This document shows positions 1 to 7,411 of a DNA stretch of 59,947 nucleotides, one piece after another (the stretch's first letter is position 1; each line of letters begins with the position of its first letter). Position numbers and translations under genes: made by a program. Source of the DNA: Rhodocyclaceae bacterium (GTDB lineage: Bacteria > Pseudomonadota > Gammaproteobacteria > Burkholderiales > Rhodocyclaceae); the NCBI GenBank assembly GCA_028713915.1, contig JAQTNK010000026.1, forward strand, positions 1 to 59,947, read 5' to 3'. A model generated the notes under the pieces. That model worked only from the letters and a program-made list of their open reading frames with translations. It had not been told where the DNA came from and did not search any database.

Positions 1-722
1 GTGTTGGTGACGAAGATCGCCTGGATGTGCTTCGGATTCTTGTAGCCGAGCTTGGTCGGCATGCGCAGCTTCATCGGAAAGCCGTATTGCGGCGGCAGCC
101 GCTCGCCGTCGTAGCTCAAGGTCAGCAGCGTCTGCGGGTGCAAGGCGGTCGCCATATCGATGCTGGTGTAATAATCGTCGAGGCACTTGAAGCCGACGAA
201 TTTCGCGCTGGTGTCCGCGCCGACGCGGGCGAGGAAGCGCGCGAACGGCACGCCGCCCCACTTGCCGATGGCGCTCCAGCCCTCGACGCAGATGTGCCGC
301 GTGACCTGGTCGGTTTGCGGCAGCGCTTGCAGCTCGCGCAGCGTCCAGGCATGCTTGTCGGCGACCATTCCGGCGACCTCCAGGCGGAAGCTGTCGGCGT
401 CGACCTCGGGCACCTCGTCCTCGTCGTAGTAGGCGTTGAAGGGGAACGGCCGCGTGATCATGGATTCGGGATAGGTGGGCGCCAGCCGCCGCGGGTCGAA
501 CAGCCAGCCCTGCACTTTGTCGTTGAAGCGCGACACCTTCATCAACGCGTCCTCGACGCTGTCTTCGTCGACCATCGTGCAGCCGGTCAGCAGCGACAGG
601 CCGCCGAGCGTCAGCGCACGCCGCAGGAACAGGCGGCGCGACGGCGCGGCGATGCGCCGCAGCGCTTCTTGCACCACGGCATCGCCGTCGATCGCGGACA
701 GTCGGGGTGATTTCTTGGTCAT
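1..722 (-). CDS. Molybdopterin-dependent oxidoreductase, sulfite-oxidase/MsrP-like (3' end outside window)
   Basis: Translated by hand on the minus strand from the ATG at 722; about 240 residues lie in the window and the C-terminus is cut off. The N-terminus carries a twin-arginine signal (S-R-R-L-F-L-R near residue 28) followed by a hydrophobic stretch ending in L-T-G-C, so it may be an exported lipoprotein. The sulfite-oxidase fold is shown by H-I-C-V-E-G-W, whose Cys would ligate molybdenum, and by K-L-G-Y-K near the cut end. In this family MsrP (YedY) reduces periplasmic methionine sulfoxide, fed by a haem-b membrane partner. The cytochrome b gene lies 12 bp upstream and msrA is first in the same operon, so a methionine-sulfoxide reductase role is the best inference. 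A sulfite dehydrogenase is the alternative. Confidence 0.85.
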   Translation of the reverse strand, partial: MTKKSPRLSAIDGDAVVQEALRRIAAPSRRLFLRRALTLGGLSLLTGCTMVDEDSVEDALMKVSRFNDKVQGWLFDPRRLAPTYPESMITRPFPFNAYYDEDEVPEVDADSFRLEVAGMVADKHAWTLRELQALPQTDQVTRHICVEGWSAIGKWGGVPFARFLARVGADTSAKFVGFKCLDDYYTSIDMATALHPQTLLTLSYDGERLPPQYGFPMKLRMPTKLGYKNPKHIQAIFVTN

Positions 723-734
723 GGGATCGTCTCC

Positions 735-1331
735 TCAACGGCCGCGGATCATGGTCGACAACGAACGCGGCACCAGCGCGACCATCGTCAGGTGCACCGC
801 AAGGAACGCCACCAGCGCCGCCATGGCCAGGAAATGCACGCGGCGCGCCCCTTCGTAGCCGTCGAGCAGCGCGCGCAGCAGCGGAAATTGAACCGACTTC
901 CACAGCACCAGGCCCGACAGCACGAGCAGCGCCGTGTCGAGCATGACGAACAGGTAGGCCGCACGCTGCACGGCGTTGTAGCGGCTCGGGTCCGCATGGG
1001 ACAGCCGACCGCGCAGCGCCGCGGCGAGATCCGCGACGACGGCGCGCGGCGAGAGCGGCAAGAACTTCTCCCGCAGCCGCCCGCTGGCGAGATTCAGGCC
1101 GAGGTACAGCAGGCCGTTGGCGGCAAGCAGCCACATCGCCGCGAAGTGCCACTGGATCGCGCCGCCGAGCCAGCCGCCCAAGGTGACGGCCCTGGCGATG
1201 CGAAAGCCGAAGAAAGGCGCCGCGTCGTAAATGCGCCAGCCGCTCATGGCGAGAATCGCCACCGCGACGGCATTGAGCCAATGCGTCGCGCGCAGCCACA
1301 GCGGATGGATGGGGAGGACTCGTTCGGTCAT
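735..1331 (-). CDS. Cytochrome b561-type membrane subunit
   Basis: 198 residues with about four hydrophobic segments and well-placed histidines (A-T-H-W-L-N near residue 17, Q-W-H-F near 62, R-R-V-H-F near 167, A-V-H-L near 182) suited to bind two b haems. The architecture is that of the di-haem cytochrome b561 / Ni-Fe hydrogenase b-subunit superfamily. It lies 27 bp after msrA and 12 bp before the molybdopterin oxidoreductase, all on the minus strand. It most likely passes quinol electrons across the membrane to that periplasmic enzyme, as MsrQ does for MsrP, although it is not obviously an MsrQ homologue. The start at 1331 gives a short hydrophilic N-terminus (MTERVLPIHP) before the first segment. 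Confidence 0.85.
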   Translation of the reverse strand: MTERVLPIHPLWLRATHWLNAVAVAILAMSGWRIYDAAPFFGFRIARAVTLGGWLGGAIQWHFAAMWLLAANGLLYLGLNLASGRLREKFLPLSPRAVVADLAAALRGRLSHADPSRYNAVQRAAYLFVMLDTALLVLSGLVLWKSVQFPLLRALLDGYEGARRVHFLAMAALVAFLAVHLTMVALVPRSLSTMIRGR

Positions 1332-1358
1332 CGGGGATCGGAGGAATCCGCGCCGAGG

Positions 1359-2021
1359 CTATTGATACAAGTTCGGAAACTGCTTCTGCAACTGGCGCAG
1401 CTTGGGCAGATCGTTGAAGACGATATAGGGCTGGTCGGGATGCAGCGCGAGGTAGTTCTGGTGGTACGCCTCGGCCGGATAGAACCCTTGCAGCGGCACG
1501 AGCTGAGTGACGATCGGCCGCGGGAACGTGCGCGCGGCGCTCAGCTGCTCGATGTAGCTGCGCGCCGCGGCCTGCTGCTCGGCGCTCGCATAGAAAATCG
1601 CCGAGCGGTATTGCGTGCCGACATCCGGGCCTTGGCGATTGAGCTGGGTGGGATCGTGGGCCACGCTGAAGAATACCTGCAGCAATTGCCGATACGACAC
1701 CTGCGCCGGATCGAAGCGGACGCGCACCGCTTCGGCCTGTCCGGTATCGCCGCGGCTGACCTGGTCGTAATGGGCCGTCGCTGCGCTGCCGCCAGCATAG
1801 CCGGACACCACGTCCGCCACGCCCTTGACGTGCTTGAACACGGCGTCGACGCCCCAGAAGCAACCGCCGGCGAAGACCGCCGTCTGCTCCGCCTGCTCGG
1901 TCGGCGCCGCCGCGACGCCGAGCGTCGCGCCGAGGCCGAGCACGAGGGCCATGCCGACATGGCGTAAACGCCGATACAGGCGCTGGCTGAACGGCTTCTT
2001 GCCGCAGGGATTCTGGCTCAT
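1359..2021 (-). CDS. msrA: Peptide-methionine (S)-S-oxide reductase MsrA, exported form
   Basis: 220 residues from the ATG at 2021. Residues 1 to about 40 form a basic N-terminus and a hydrophobic stretch ([18 protein letters not shown]) that reads as a signal peptide or anchor. The catalytic GCFWG motif follows at about residue 52, with the family landmarks V-x-S-G-Y-A-G-G, the H-Y-D-Q-V segment and Y-H-Q-N-Y near the C-terminus. MsrA reduces the S-epimer of methionine sulfoxide in proteins, and the signal puts the activity in the periplasm. A longer in-frame reading starting near 2783 exists but runs antisense through the sigma factor gene and is rejected. It is first in an operon with the cytochrome b and the Mo oxidoreductase. 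A GTAACC-N16-CGAA promoter-like element lies about 115-140 bp upstream. Confidence 0.93.
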   Translation of the reverse strand: MSQNPCGKKPFSQRLYRRLRHVGMALVLGLGATLGVAAAPTEQAEQTAVFAGGCFWGVDAVFKHVKGVADVVSGYAGGSAATAHYDQVSRGDTGQAEAVRVRFDPAQVSYRQLLQVFFSVAHDPTQLNRQGPDVGTQYRSAIFYASAEQQAAARSYIEQLSAARTFPRPIVTQLVPLQGFYPAEAYHQNYLALHPDQPYIVFNDLPKLRQLQKQFPNLYQ

Positions 2022-2135
2022 CGCATCGCTCCAACATCGTTGTCGTCTGCGGGACAAAAGGATGGCATGATTGCTGCGCCTGCCTGGCGAGGCCAACGCT
2101 TGCGGCCGCGGTCCTTCCGTCCTGTCGATTGTGGA

Positions 2136-2161
2136 TTCGCAGCCGCGGCGAAAATGGTTAC
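2136..2161 (-). promoter_or_regulatory. Candidate ECF (SigF-type) promoter of the msrA operon
   Basis: On the minus strand the -35 element GTAACC (complement of 2156-2161) is followed by exactly 16 bases and then CGAA (complement of 2136-2139). The same arrangement precedes msrB. From memory it matches the GTAACC-N16-CGAA consensus reported for Caulobacter SigF, whose gene neighbourhood (DUF1109/NrsF anti-sigma, Msr and Mo-oxidoreductase genes) resembles this one. The -35 element overlaps the first codons of the divergent sigma factor gene. Predicted transcription begins near 2128, leaving a leader of roughly 105 bases before msrA. Confidence 0.7.
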
Positions 2162-2711
2162 AGCGAAATCGATCGTGGAAGAAAAGCTCGACCTGGAAGG
2201 ACTGATGCGCCGGTCGCTCGCCGGCGACCAGGCCTCCTACGCGCAGCTGCTGCGCGAGACGGCGCGGCTGCTGCGGCCGTTCCTGGCCAGGCGCCTCGGC
2301 GTCGACAGCGAGGCGGACGACCTGCTGCAGGAAATCCTGATCTCCCTCCACAAGGCGCGCCACACCTACGACGGCAAGCGGCCGTACAAGCCGTGGCTGT
2401 ATGCGATCGCCAGGTTCCGCCTGCAGGACCACCTGCGCGCCCATTACGCCGATCGCTTGCGCCGCGCGGAAGACATTTCCGACCTCGAAAATATTTTGGC
2501 CGACGATGTAACCGAAGCCGCCATCAGTTACGAATCCATCAGCGGGGAAATCCTCAAGCTGCCCGCCAAGCAGGCGACGATTCTGCAATTGATGCATCGC
2601 GACGGCTACACCTCCAAGGAGGTGGCGGCGAAGCTGGGCATGACCGAGTCGGCGGTGAAAGTCGCGGCGCACCGCGCCTACAAAGTATTGCGGCAGAAAC
2701 TGGAACGATGA
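2154..2711 (+). CDS. ECF RNA polymerase sigma factor, SigF-like, paired with a DUF1109 anti-sigma factor
   Basis: 185 residues from the ATG at 2154. Region 2 lies at about residues 20-95 (D-D-L-L-Q-E-I-L and W-L-Y-A-I-A-R-F). Region 4 lies at about 125-180 with a helix-turn-helix ([17 protein letters not shown]). No region 3 is present, as expected for ECF factors. The stop overlaps the start of the DUF1109 anti-sigma gene (ATGA), which indicates translational coupling. No convincing Shine-Dalgarno precedes 2154, so the start is uncertain; ATG 2204 or a start further upstream is possible. Its likely targets are the msrA operon and msrB. I found no GTAAC-type promoter reading into the sigma gene itself, so autoregulation is not supported here. 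Confidence 0.9.
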   Translation: MVTAKSIVEEKLDLEGLMRRSLAGDQASYAQLLRETARLLRPFLARRLGVDSEADDLLQEILISLHKARHTYDGKRPYKPWLYAIARFRLQDHLRAHYADRLRRAEDISDLENILADDVTEAAISYESISGEILKLPAKQATILQLMHRDGYTSKEVAAKLGMTESAVKVAAHRAYKVLRQKLER

Positions 2712-3346
2712 CGAAAGACCTGGAGCAACTGGTCGCGGAGCTGGCCGCCGAGGCGGCGCGCGTCGCGCCCGCGCCGCACCCATATCGGCTGGGCCTGCAG
2801 TTGATCGGGGCCGCGGCGGCGTACCTGGCGGCGGCGCTGGCGTTGTCAGGCGTGCGCGCCGACTGGGCGCAGGCGCTGGCTCAGCCGTGGTTCGTCGCCG
2901 AGATCGCCGCCCTGCTGCTGTTGTGCGTCACGACGTCGTGCAGCGCGGCGCTGCTGGCCTTCCCCGACCTGCACCAGAAGCGCGCCCTCGCCTTCGCGCC
3001 GCTCTGGGCCTTCGCCCTGTTCCTGTTGGTGATGCTGTGCGCCTGGCGCGCCGACAGCCCGCCGGCGCCGCTGCCCGCGCACAGCTTCGAATGCACGCTC
3101 AGCATCACCCTGCTGGCCCTGCTGCCCGCGGCGTGGACGTTCCGCTGGCTGCGCCGCTGCGCCAGCACGCATCAGCGCTGGGCCGGCAGCGTCGCCGTGC
3201 TCTCCGCGTTCAGCGTCGGCGCGCTCTGGCTGCGGCTGCACGAGGTCAACGACTCCATCGTCCACGTCGTCGCATGGCACTACCTGCCGCTGCTGGCCTT
3301 TGCCGTCGTCGGCCTGTGGAGCGGCCGGCGGCTGCTCAAATGGTGA
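2708..3346 (+). CDS. DUF1109/NrsF-type membrane anti-sigma factor
   Basis: 212 residues. A short cytoplasmic N-terminus (about residues 1-25) is followed by six hydrophobic segments (near 27-45, 58-80, 92-110, 128-142, 160-175 and 188-205). This is the layout of DUF1109 proteins, which hold ECF sigma factors of the SigF class at the membrane. In Caulobacter the homologue NrsF relies on conserved cysteines; here Cys occurs at T-S-C-S-A, M-L-C-A-W, F-E-C-T-L and R-R-C-A-S, so a redox or metal signal could be read the same way (inference). The start overlaps the sigma factor stop by four bases. A longer in-frame reading from 2129 is an artefact of the sigma gene in another frame. Confidence 0.85.
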   Translation: MTKDLEQLVAELAAEAARVAPAPHPYRLGLQLIGAAAAYLAAALALSGVRADWAQALAQPWFVAEIAALLLLCVTTSCSAALLAFPDLHQKRALAFAPLWAFALFLLVMLCAWRADSPPAPLPAHSFECTLSITLLALLPAAWTFRWLRRCASTHQRWAGSVAVLSAFSVGALWLRLHEVNDSIVHVVAWHYLPLLAFAVVGLWSGRRLLKW

Positions 3347-3377
3347 GCACCCGTTCTGCATGGCGCTTGGCGGCGAT

Positions 3378-3403
3378 GTAACTTTTTGGCCGCCGCCTTC
3401 GAA
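3378..3403 (+). promoter_or_regulatory. Candidate ECF (SigF-type) promoter of msrB
   Basis: GTAACT at 3378-3383, exactly 16 bases, then CGAA at 3400-3403. It matches the element upstream of msrA in both half-sites and spacing, apart from the last base of the -35. Transcription would start near 3410, about 33 bases before the msrB ATG, in the gap after the anti-sigma gene. Confidence 0.7.
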
Positions 3404-3442
3404 TTCGTTGTCGAGACCATCACGGTGGACGCGGAGAAAATC

Positions 3443-3937
3443 ATGGACAGACGGACATTCGTCAAGCGCTCGGCCGGCGCCGTCGGCATCCTGCTGATGC
3501 CGCGCGCCGTGCCGGCGGCGCTCGCCGCCGAGCGCCGCGACAAGCTGGTGCGCAGCAACGCGGAATGGAAGAAGCTCCTCACAGCGGAACAATACGACGT
3601 GCTGCGCGAGGAAGGAACCGAGCGGCCGTTCAGCAGCCCGCTCGATCACGAGACGCGCGCCGGCCTCTTCGTTTGCGTCGCCTGCGACCTGCCGCTGTTC
3701 CCGTCGACATTCAAGTTCGATAGCGGCACGGGCTGGCCCAGCTTTTACGACGTGCTGCCCGGCGCCGTCGAGACCAAGACCGACTTCAAGCTGATCGCGC
3801 CGCGCACCGAGTATCACTGCGCGCGCTGCGGCGGCCACCATGGCCACGTCTTCAACGATGGGCCCGCGCCGACCGGCCTGCGCTATTGCAACAACGGCGT
3901 GGTGCTGCGCTTCGTTCCCGACCGCGGCAGGACCTGA
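3443..3937 (+). CDS. msrB: Peptide-methionine (R)-S-oxide reductase MsrB, Tat-exported form
   Basis: 164 residues from the ATG at 3443, with GGAG six bases upstream. The N-terminus M-D-R-R-T-F-V-K-R is a twin-arginine signal followed by a hydrophobic stretch ending A-A-L-A-A, so the enzyme is predicted to be exported folded. The SelR domain fills residues about 35-160: the zinc-binding pairs C-V-A-C and C-A-R-C, the D-S-G-T-G-W-P-S-F block, G-H-x-H-G-H-V-F and the catalytic Cys in R-Y-C-N-N. It reduces the R-epimer of methionine sulfoxide and complements MsrA. An in-frame start at 3386 would bury the Tat signal and is rejected. The active-site context N-N-G in place of the usual N-S is a minor oddity. 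Confidence 0.93.
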   Translation: MDRRTFVKRSAGAVGILLMPRAVPAALAAERRDKLVRSNAEWKKLLTAEQYDVLREEGTERPFSSPLDHETRAGLFVCVACDLPLFPSTFKFDSGTGWPSFYDVLPGAVETKTDFKLIAPRTEYHCARCGGHHGHVFNDGPAPTGLRYCNNGVVLRFVPDRGRT

Positions 3938-3951
3938 TCGGGGCGGCGGAG

Positions 3952-5442
3952 TCAGCGCACCACGCCGACGCTGAGCTGGCTCGCCGGCAGCCCGTGCGCG
4001 AGCAGCCATCTTCTCGCGACGTCGATCAGCAGCTCGGGCCCAGCCGCGTAGACGTCGAAATCGCTCAATGCCGGGTAGTCGTCGGCAATCCGGTCCAGCA
4101 CGCCGTCAAGCCGGCTCGCCTCACGCACGGCGGCGGTTTCCATATCGGCGGCCACCACCAGCGGCGTGTAGCGGAAATTGTCGAGCGCCGCCGCCATAGC
4201 CCGCGGCCAGTTGGAAAAATACAAATCCGCTTCGTGCGAGACGATCCAGTACAGATGCATCGACTCGGCGGCATCGAGCGCCATGGCATGTTCCAGCAGG
4301 CTCTTCACCGGCGCGAAGCCGGTGCCGAAGGCGATGAAGATGAGCGGCCGCGAGGAAGCGCCGCGCAAGACGAAATCGCCTTTCGGCCCTTCCAGCGTCA
4401 CCGCCTCGCCGACTTTCAGCTTGCCGGCGACATAATCCGCGAAATGATTGCCCGGGATCTTCCGGATGTGAAACGGCAGGTTGCGATCGTCGCAAGGACA
4501 GCCCGCCACCGGGAACTCCGCCGCCAGCGCATGGCCGAGCCGCAGCACCACGTTCTGCCCGGCAAGAAAGCGCAGCCGGTCGTGGCGCGGCGTCTGCAGG
4601 TGCAGCAGCAGCATGTCTTCGCCCAGCGGGTCGATGCTCTTGACGTTTGCCGCGACGTGCTGGAACGGAATATCGGCCGCCGTTTGCGCCTCGCCGACTT
4701 CGATCACGACGTCGGTCACGGCGGTGTTCGAACACAGCAGCGCATAGCCGGCGGCTTCTTCGTCCGCGCTCAGCGCGTAATCATGGGGACGCACCTTCAG
4801 CACCTCGCCCGACACGACACGCGCCTTGCACTGGCCGCACTCGCCGTTGCTGCACCCGTAAGTGGGCGACAGGCCCGCGCGCAGCGCCGCTTCCAGCAGG
4901 GTGTCGGCGCCTTCGACGAAGAACTCGTGGCCGCTGGGCTGAAGCCGCACGTGCGCCGCCATGACGCGCAGGAAAATGTCGCGAATCGCCAGATTGCGAA
5001 ACCCGGCGCGCTCCGCGTCGGCCTGCAGTTCCTGGTGCATCCACAGGCGCAGCGAAGCCGCGGCGGCCTGCATGTCTTCGCCGCCGTCGTCCCAGGCCTT
5101 GAGCCGTTCGTCCAGGCCGTCGGCGATGCTGCGGTAACGCGCCAGTTCGGTTCGGGCGGCGGACAACTCCTTGCCCAGCGCCGTCAGCCGCGCGGCCAGC
5201 ACTTCCTTGTTGGGCAAGCGCTCGATGGCGCGGATGCCGAGGCCGAGTTCCTTGGTCCGCGTCATCTGCTCGAAGATCGTGTTGTCGTCGAACTGGATGT
5301 CGGGATAGACCTGCAGCAGGCCCTCTTCGGTGACCATGCCTTCGAAGGATGGCAGGGATTCCTCCTTGATCTTCCTTTGCAATGCCACCCGCGTGACGCC
5401 GGCAAGGCGCGCCGCCGTCGCTAGACGTATCAGTCGAGGCAT
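3952..5442 (-). CDS. HTH-[2Fe-2S]-flavin reductase fusion protein
   Basis: 496 residues from the ATG at 5442, with AAGGAG correctly spaced; an ATG two codons earlier abuts the Shine-Dalgarno. Residues about 1-50 look like a helix-turn-helix (R-L-A-T-A-A-R-L-A-G-V-T-R-V-A-L-Q-R-K). Residues 75-130 are likely coiled coil. A plant-type [2Fe-2S] ferredoxin domain follows at about 170-260 (C-S-N-G-E-C-G-Q-C with a distal L-L-C-S-N). The C-terminal half resembles ferredoxin-NADP reductase / CDP-6-deoxy-glucoseen reductase, with F-H-I-R-K-I-P-G and a nucleotide loop F-G-T-G-F-A-P. The usual FAD signature R-x-Y-S is replaced by F-P-V-A-G-C-P-C, so flavin binding may differ. A role as a redox-responsive regulator or membrane-complex reductase is inference; the substrate is unknown. 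Confidence 0.8.
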   Translation of the reverse strand: MPRLIRLATAARLAGVTRVALQRKIKEESLPSFEGMVTEEGLLQVYPDIQFDDNTIFEQMTRTKELGLGIRAIERLPNKEVLAARLTALGKELSAARTELARYRSIADGLDERLKAWDDGGEDMQAAAASLRLWMHQELQADAERAGFRNLAIRDIFLRVMAAHVRLQPSGHEFFVEGADTLLEAALRAGLSPTYGCSNGECGQCKARVVSGEVLKVRPHDYALSADEEAAGYALLCSNTAVTDVVIEVGEAQTAADIPFQHVAANVKSIDPLGEDMLLLHLQTPRHDRLRFLAGQNVVLRLGHALAAEFPVAGCPCDDRNLPFHIRKIPGNHFADYVAGKLKVGEAVTLEGPKGDFVLRGASSRPLIFIAFGTGFAPVKSLLEHAMALDAAESMHLYWIVSHEADLYFSNWPRAMAAALDNFRYTPLVVAADMETAAVREASRLDGVLDRIADDYPALSDFDVYAAGPELLIDVARRWLLAHGLPASQLSVGVVR

Positions 5443-5645
5443 CCTCATCTCCTTGATCCGGCATTCCAGAAGCGATATTACATCGCCGGCGCGATATGAA
5501 AACCTGATTCTCAACCTGGATATTGAAGCGTGATAAGGCTGCAGGAGAATGCGGAAAAAAGCTGCCGCATTTGCACGGATTCCATTTCGATATGCGCGCG
5601 TTTGCGCTACGATGGCGTTTCACCTTGACCTCGTGGAGATCGAAC

Positions 5646-5873
5646 ATGAAAAAATCCAAATTGCTCGCCGACGTGGCCACCGCCCGCAAGGCGTCCGGTG
5701 ACAACCAATCCGTCTTCTGGACGAAATTTGGCGTCACCCAGTCCGGCGGCTCGCGCTACGAGAGCGGCCGGAACATGCCGGCGCCGCTCAAGATGCTGCT
5801 GTGGCTGTACGACACCGGCAGGATCGACGACAAGGCCCTGGCCGACGCCAAGAAGGCGCTGGCCCGGAAGTAG
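5646..5873 (+). CDS. Small helix-turn-helix (XRE-like) protein
   Basis: 75 residues from the ATG at 5646, preceded by GGAG. A longer in-frame reading from 5523 has no ribosome site. The centre (F-W-T-K-F-G-V-T-Q-S-G-G-S-R-Y-E-S-G-R) has the shape of an XRE/Cro recognition helix and the family's Y-E-x-G-R after it. The protein is Lys-rich and lacks any other domain. It stands alone, divergent from the 2Fe-2S fusion and convergent with the PP2C gene. It is likely a small DNA-binding regulator; its target is unknown. Confidence 0.75.
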   Translation: MKKSKLLADVATARKASGDNQSVFWTKFGVTQSGGSRYESGRNMPAPLKMLLWLYDTGRIDDKALADAKKALARK

Positions 5874-5884
5874 TCGTCGTCCTG

Positions 5885-5906
5885 CTGCCGCAATAATCAG
5901 CGGCAG
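5885..5906. terminator. Hairpin between convergent genes, possible terminator
   Basis: A perfect 7-bp stem (CTGCCGC / GCGGCAG) with an 8-base loop lies between the small HTH gene and the convergent PP2C gene, overlapping the latter's stop codon. There is no U-tract on either strand, so the terminator role is only suggested by position. Confidence 0.35.
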
Positions 5907-7411
5907 TCGAGCAGCATCATCGAGACGTCGTCATGGGGCCGCGCGCCGCCGAGGTGCCGGGTCAGCGCGCTGCGCACCGCATCGAGCCGGCCGGCTGCCG
6001 GCACGGCGGCCAGCGCGTCGAGCAATCGCTCGACGCCGAAAGCCTCGCCCGCGGCGTCGGCGGCTTCGACCAGGCCGTCCGAATACATGACGAACTGGCT
6101 GCCCGGCTCGCAGTGGAAGGCCTCGGTGACGGCCATTTCGGCGTCGCCCTCGACGACGCCCAGCGGCAACTGGTTCGACGCCAAGGTCCGCAAGGGACGT
6201 CCGTCCGCGCCAAGATGGAGCATTTCCGGCATGCCGCCGACCCAGGCTTCGGCGCGCTGCGAGCGGCCGTCGAAGCAGAGCAGCGTGGCGGCGACGAAAC
6301 GCCCGCCCGGCAAGGTCGCGCGCAGATGGCGATTGATTTCGCCGACGATCGTGCCCAGCGGCAAGCCGCGCTTGACCGTGCCGTGGAAGACCGACAGCAC
6401 CGGCAGCGCGCTGATGGCGGCCGACAGGCCGTGGCCGGTGGCGTCGGCGAGCATGGCGTAAAGACAGCCGTTCGGCGACGTCGCGGCGACGACGATGTCG
6501 CCGCTGAAATTGGCGGCCGGCGCCAGCCATTGATGGACGCGCGCATCGTTGCCGCCCTCGCGCACCATCTGGCGCAGCATGACGTCGTGCGCGAGGACGT
6601 TCTCGGCCTCCTGCTGGTCGCGGTAGCGCTGCAGGCTGGCGGCGTTTTCGCGCAGCAGGTCTTCGGCCGCCTTGCGCTCCGAAATATCGCGCACCAGGCT
6701 GATGAACATGCGCGCGCCGTCGAAGTCGATTTCGGTGATGCCGGCTTCGAGCGGGAACACCGTGCCGTCTGCGCGCACGCCATGCAGTTCGCGCCGACCG
6801 ACGCCGGGAATCGCGACGGCGGCGCCGTCGCTTTGCTGCGCCGGCAGCAAGGTGGAGACATGGCGGCCGATCAAGGCCTCCGGCGCATAGCCGAAAGTCG
6901 CCGCAGTCGCCGGATTGACCGACTGGATGACGGCCGTCTCGTCGGTGATGATGAGGCCGTCGAGCATGTTGGCGCTGATGGCCTGCAGGCGCCGCCGCGT
7001 ATCCTCGAGCACGCGCTGCATGCGCAGCGTGCGCGTCAGCGAGCGCAGCTTGGCGTCGAGCACCGTGAAGCTCACCGGCTTGAAGAGGTAATCGTCGCCG
7101 CCGGCGTCGAGGCCGGCGACGAGGTTCTCTTCCTTGTCCAGCGCCGACAGAAACACGATCGGCACCCAATGGCTGCCGCACAGTTGCCTGATGCGCCGCG
7201 TCGCCTCGAAGCCGTCCATCACCGGCATCATCACGTCCATCAGCACGAGGTCCGGCTGCGCCGCGGCGAACTGCTCCACCGCCTGCGCGCCATCGACGGC
7301 GAAGACCACGTCGTAGCCGAGCTTGCGGAGGAAGACCTGAAGGATCTGGCGGTTGGTGGCGGTGTCGTCGACCACCAGAACCTTCAGCGGCTTGGCCGCG
7401 ACCCTGTCCAT
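5897..7411 (-). CDS. REC-PAS-PP2C (SpoIIE/RsbU-type) response regulator phosphatase
   Basis: 504 residues from the ATG at 7411, with GGAGG just upstream; a GTG five codons earlier is less well placed. Residues 10-125 are a receiver domain (V-V-D-D near the start, phospho-acceptor Asp in L-V-L-M-D-V-M-M-P, Lys in F-K-P-V-S). Residues about 145-260 are a PAS domain. The C-terminal 220 residues are a PP2C-type Ser/Thr phosphatase with F-S-G-D-I, D-A-T-G-H-G, M-Y-S-D-G-L-V-E-A and a closing H-D-D-V-S. Such proteins are phosphorylated by a histidine kinase and dephosphorylate an anti-sigma antagonist or similar partner; no partner is visible here. Its start overlaps the chemoreceptor stop by one base, so the two are co-translated. 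Confidence 0.92.
   Translation of the reverse strand: MDRVAAKPLKVLVVDDTATNRQILQVFLRKLGYDVVFAVDGAQAVEQFAAAQPDLVLMDVMMPVMDGFEATRRIRQLCGSHWVPIVFLSALDKEENLVAGLDAGGDDYLFKPVSFTVLDAKLRSLTRTLRMQRVLEDTRRRLQAISANMLDGLIITDETAVIQSVNPATAATFGYAPEALIGRHVSTLLPAQQSDGAAVAIPGVGRRELHGVRADGTVFPLEAGITEIDFDGARMFISLVRDISERKAAEDLLRENAASLQRYRDQQEAENVLAHDVMLRQMVREGGNDARVHQWLAPAANFSGDIVVAATSPNGCLYAMLADATGHGLSAAISALPVLSVFHGTVKRGLPLGTIVGEINRHLRATLPGGRFVAATLLCFDGRSQRAEAWVGGMPEMLHLGADGRPLRTLASNQLPLGVVEGDAEMAVTEAFHCEPGSQFVMYSDGLVEAADAAGEAFGVERLLDALAAVPAAGRLDAVRSALTRHLGGARPHDDVSMMLLDCR

Noticed and set aside
2508-2516. GTAACCGAA inside the sigma factor gene
   Set aside because: The two promoter half-sites are adjacent with no 16-base spacer and lie inside coding sequence.
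1359-2783. 474-residue reading of the msrA frame
   Set aside because: The first 254 residues run antisense through the sigma factor gene and are Arg/Gln-rich; the signal peptide of MsrA begins at 2021.
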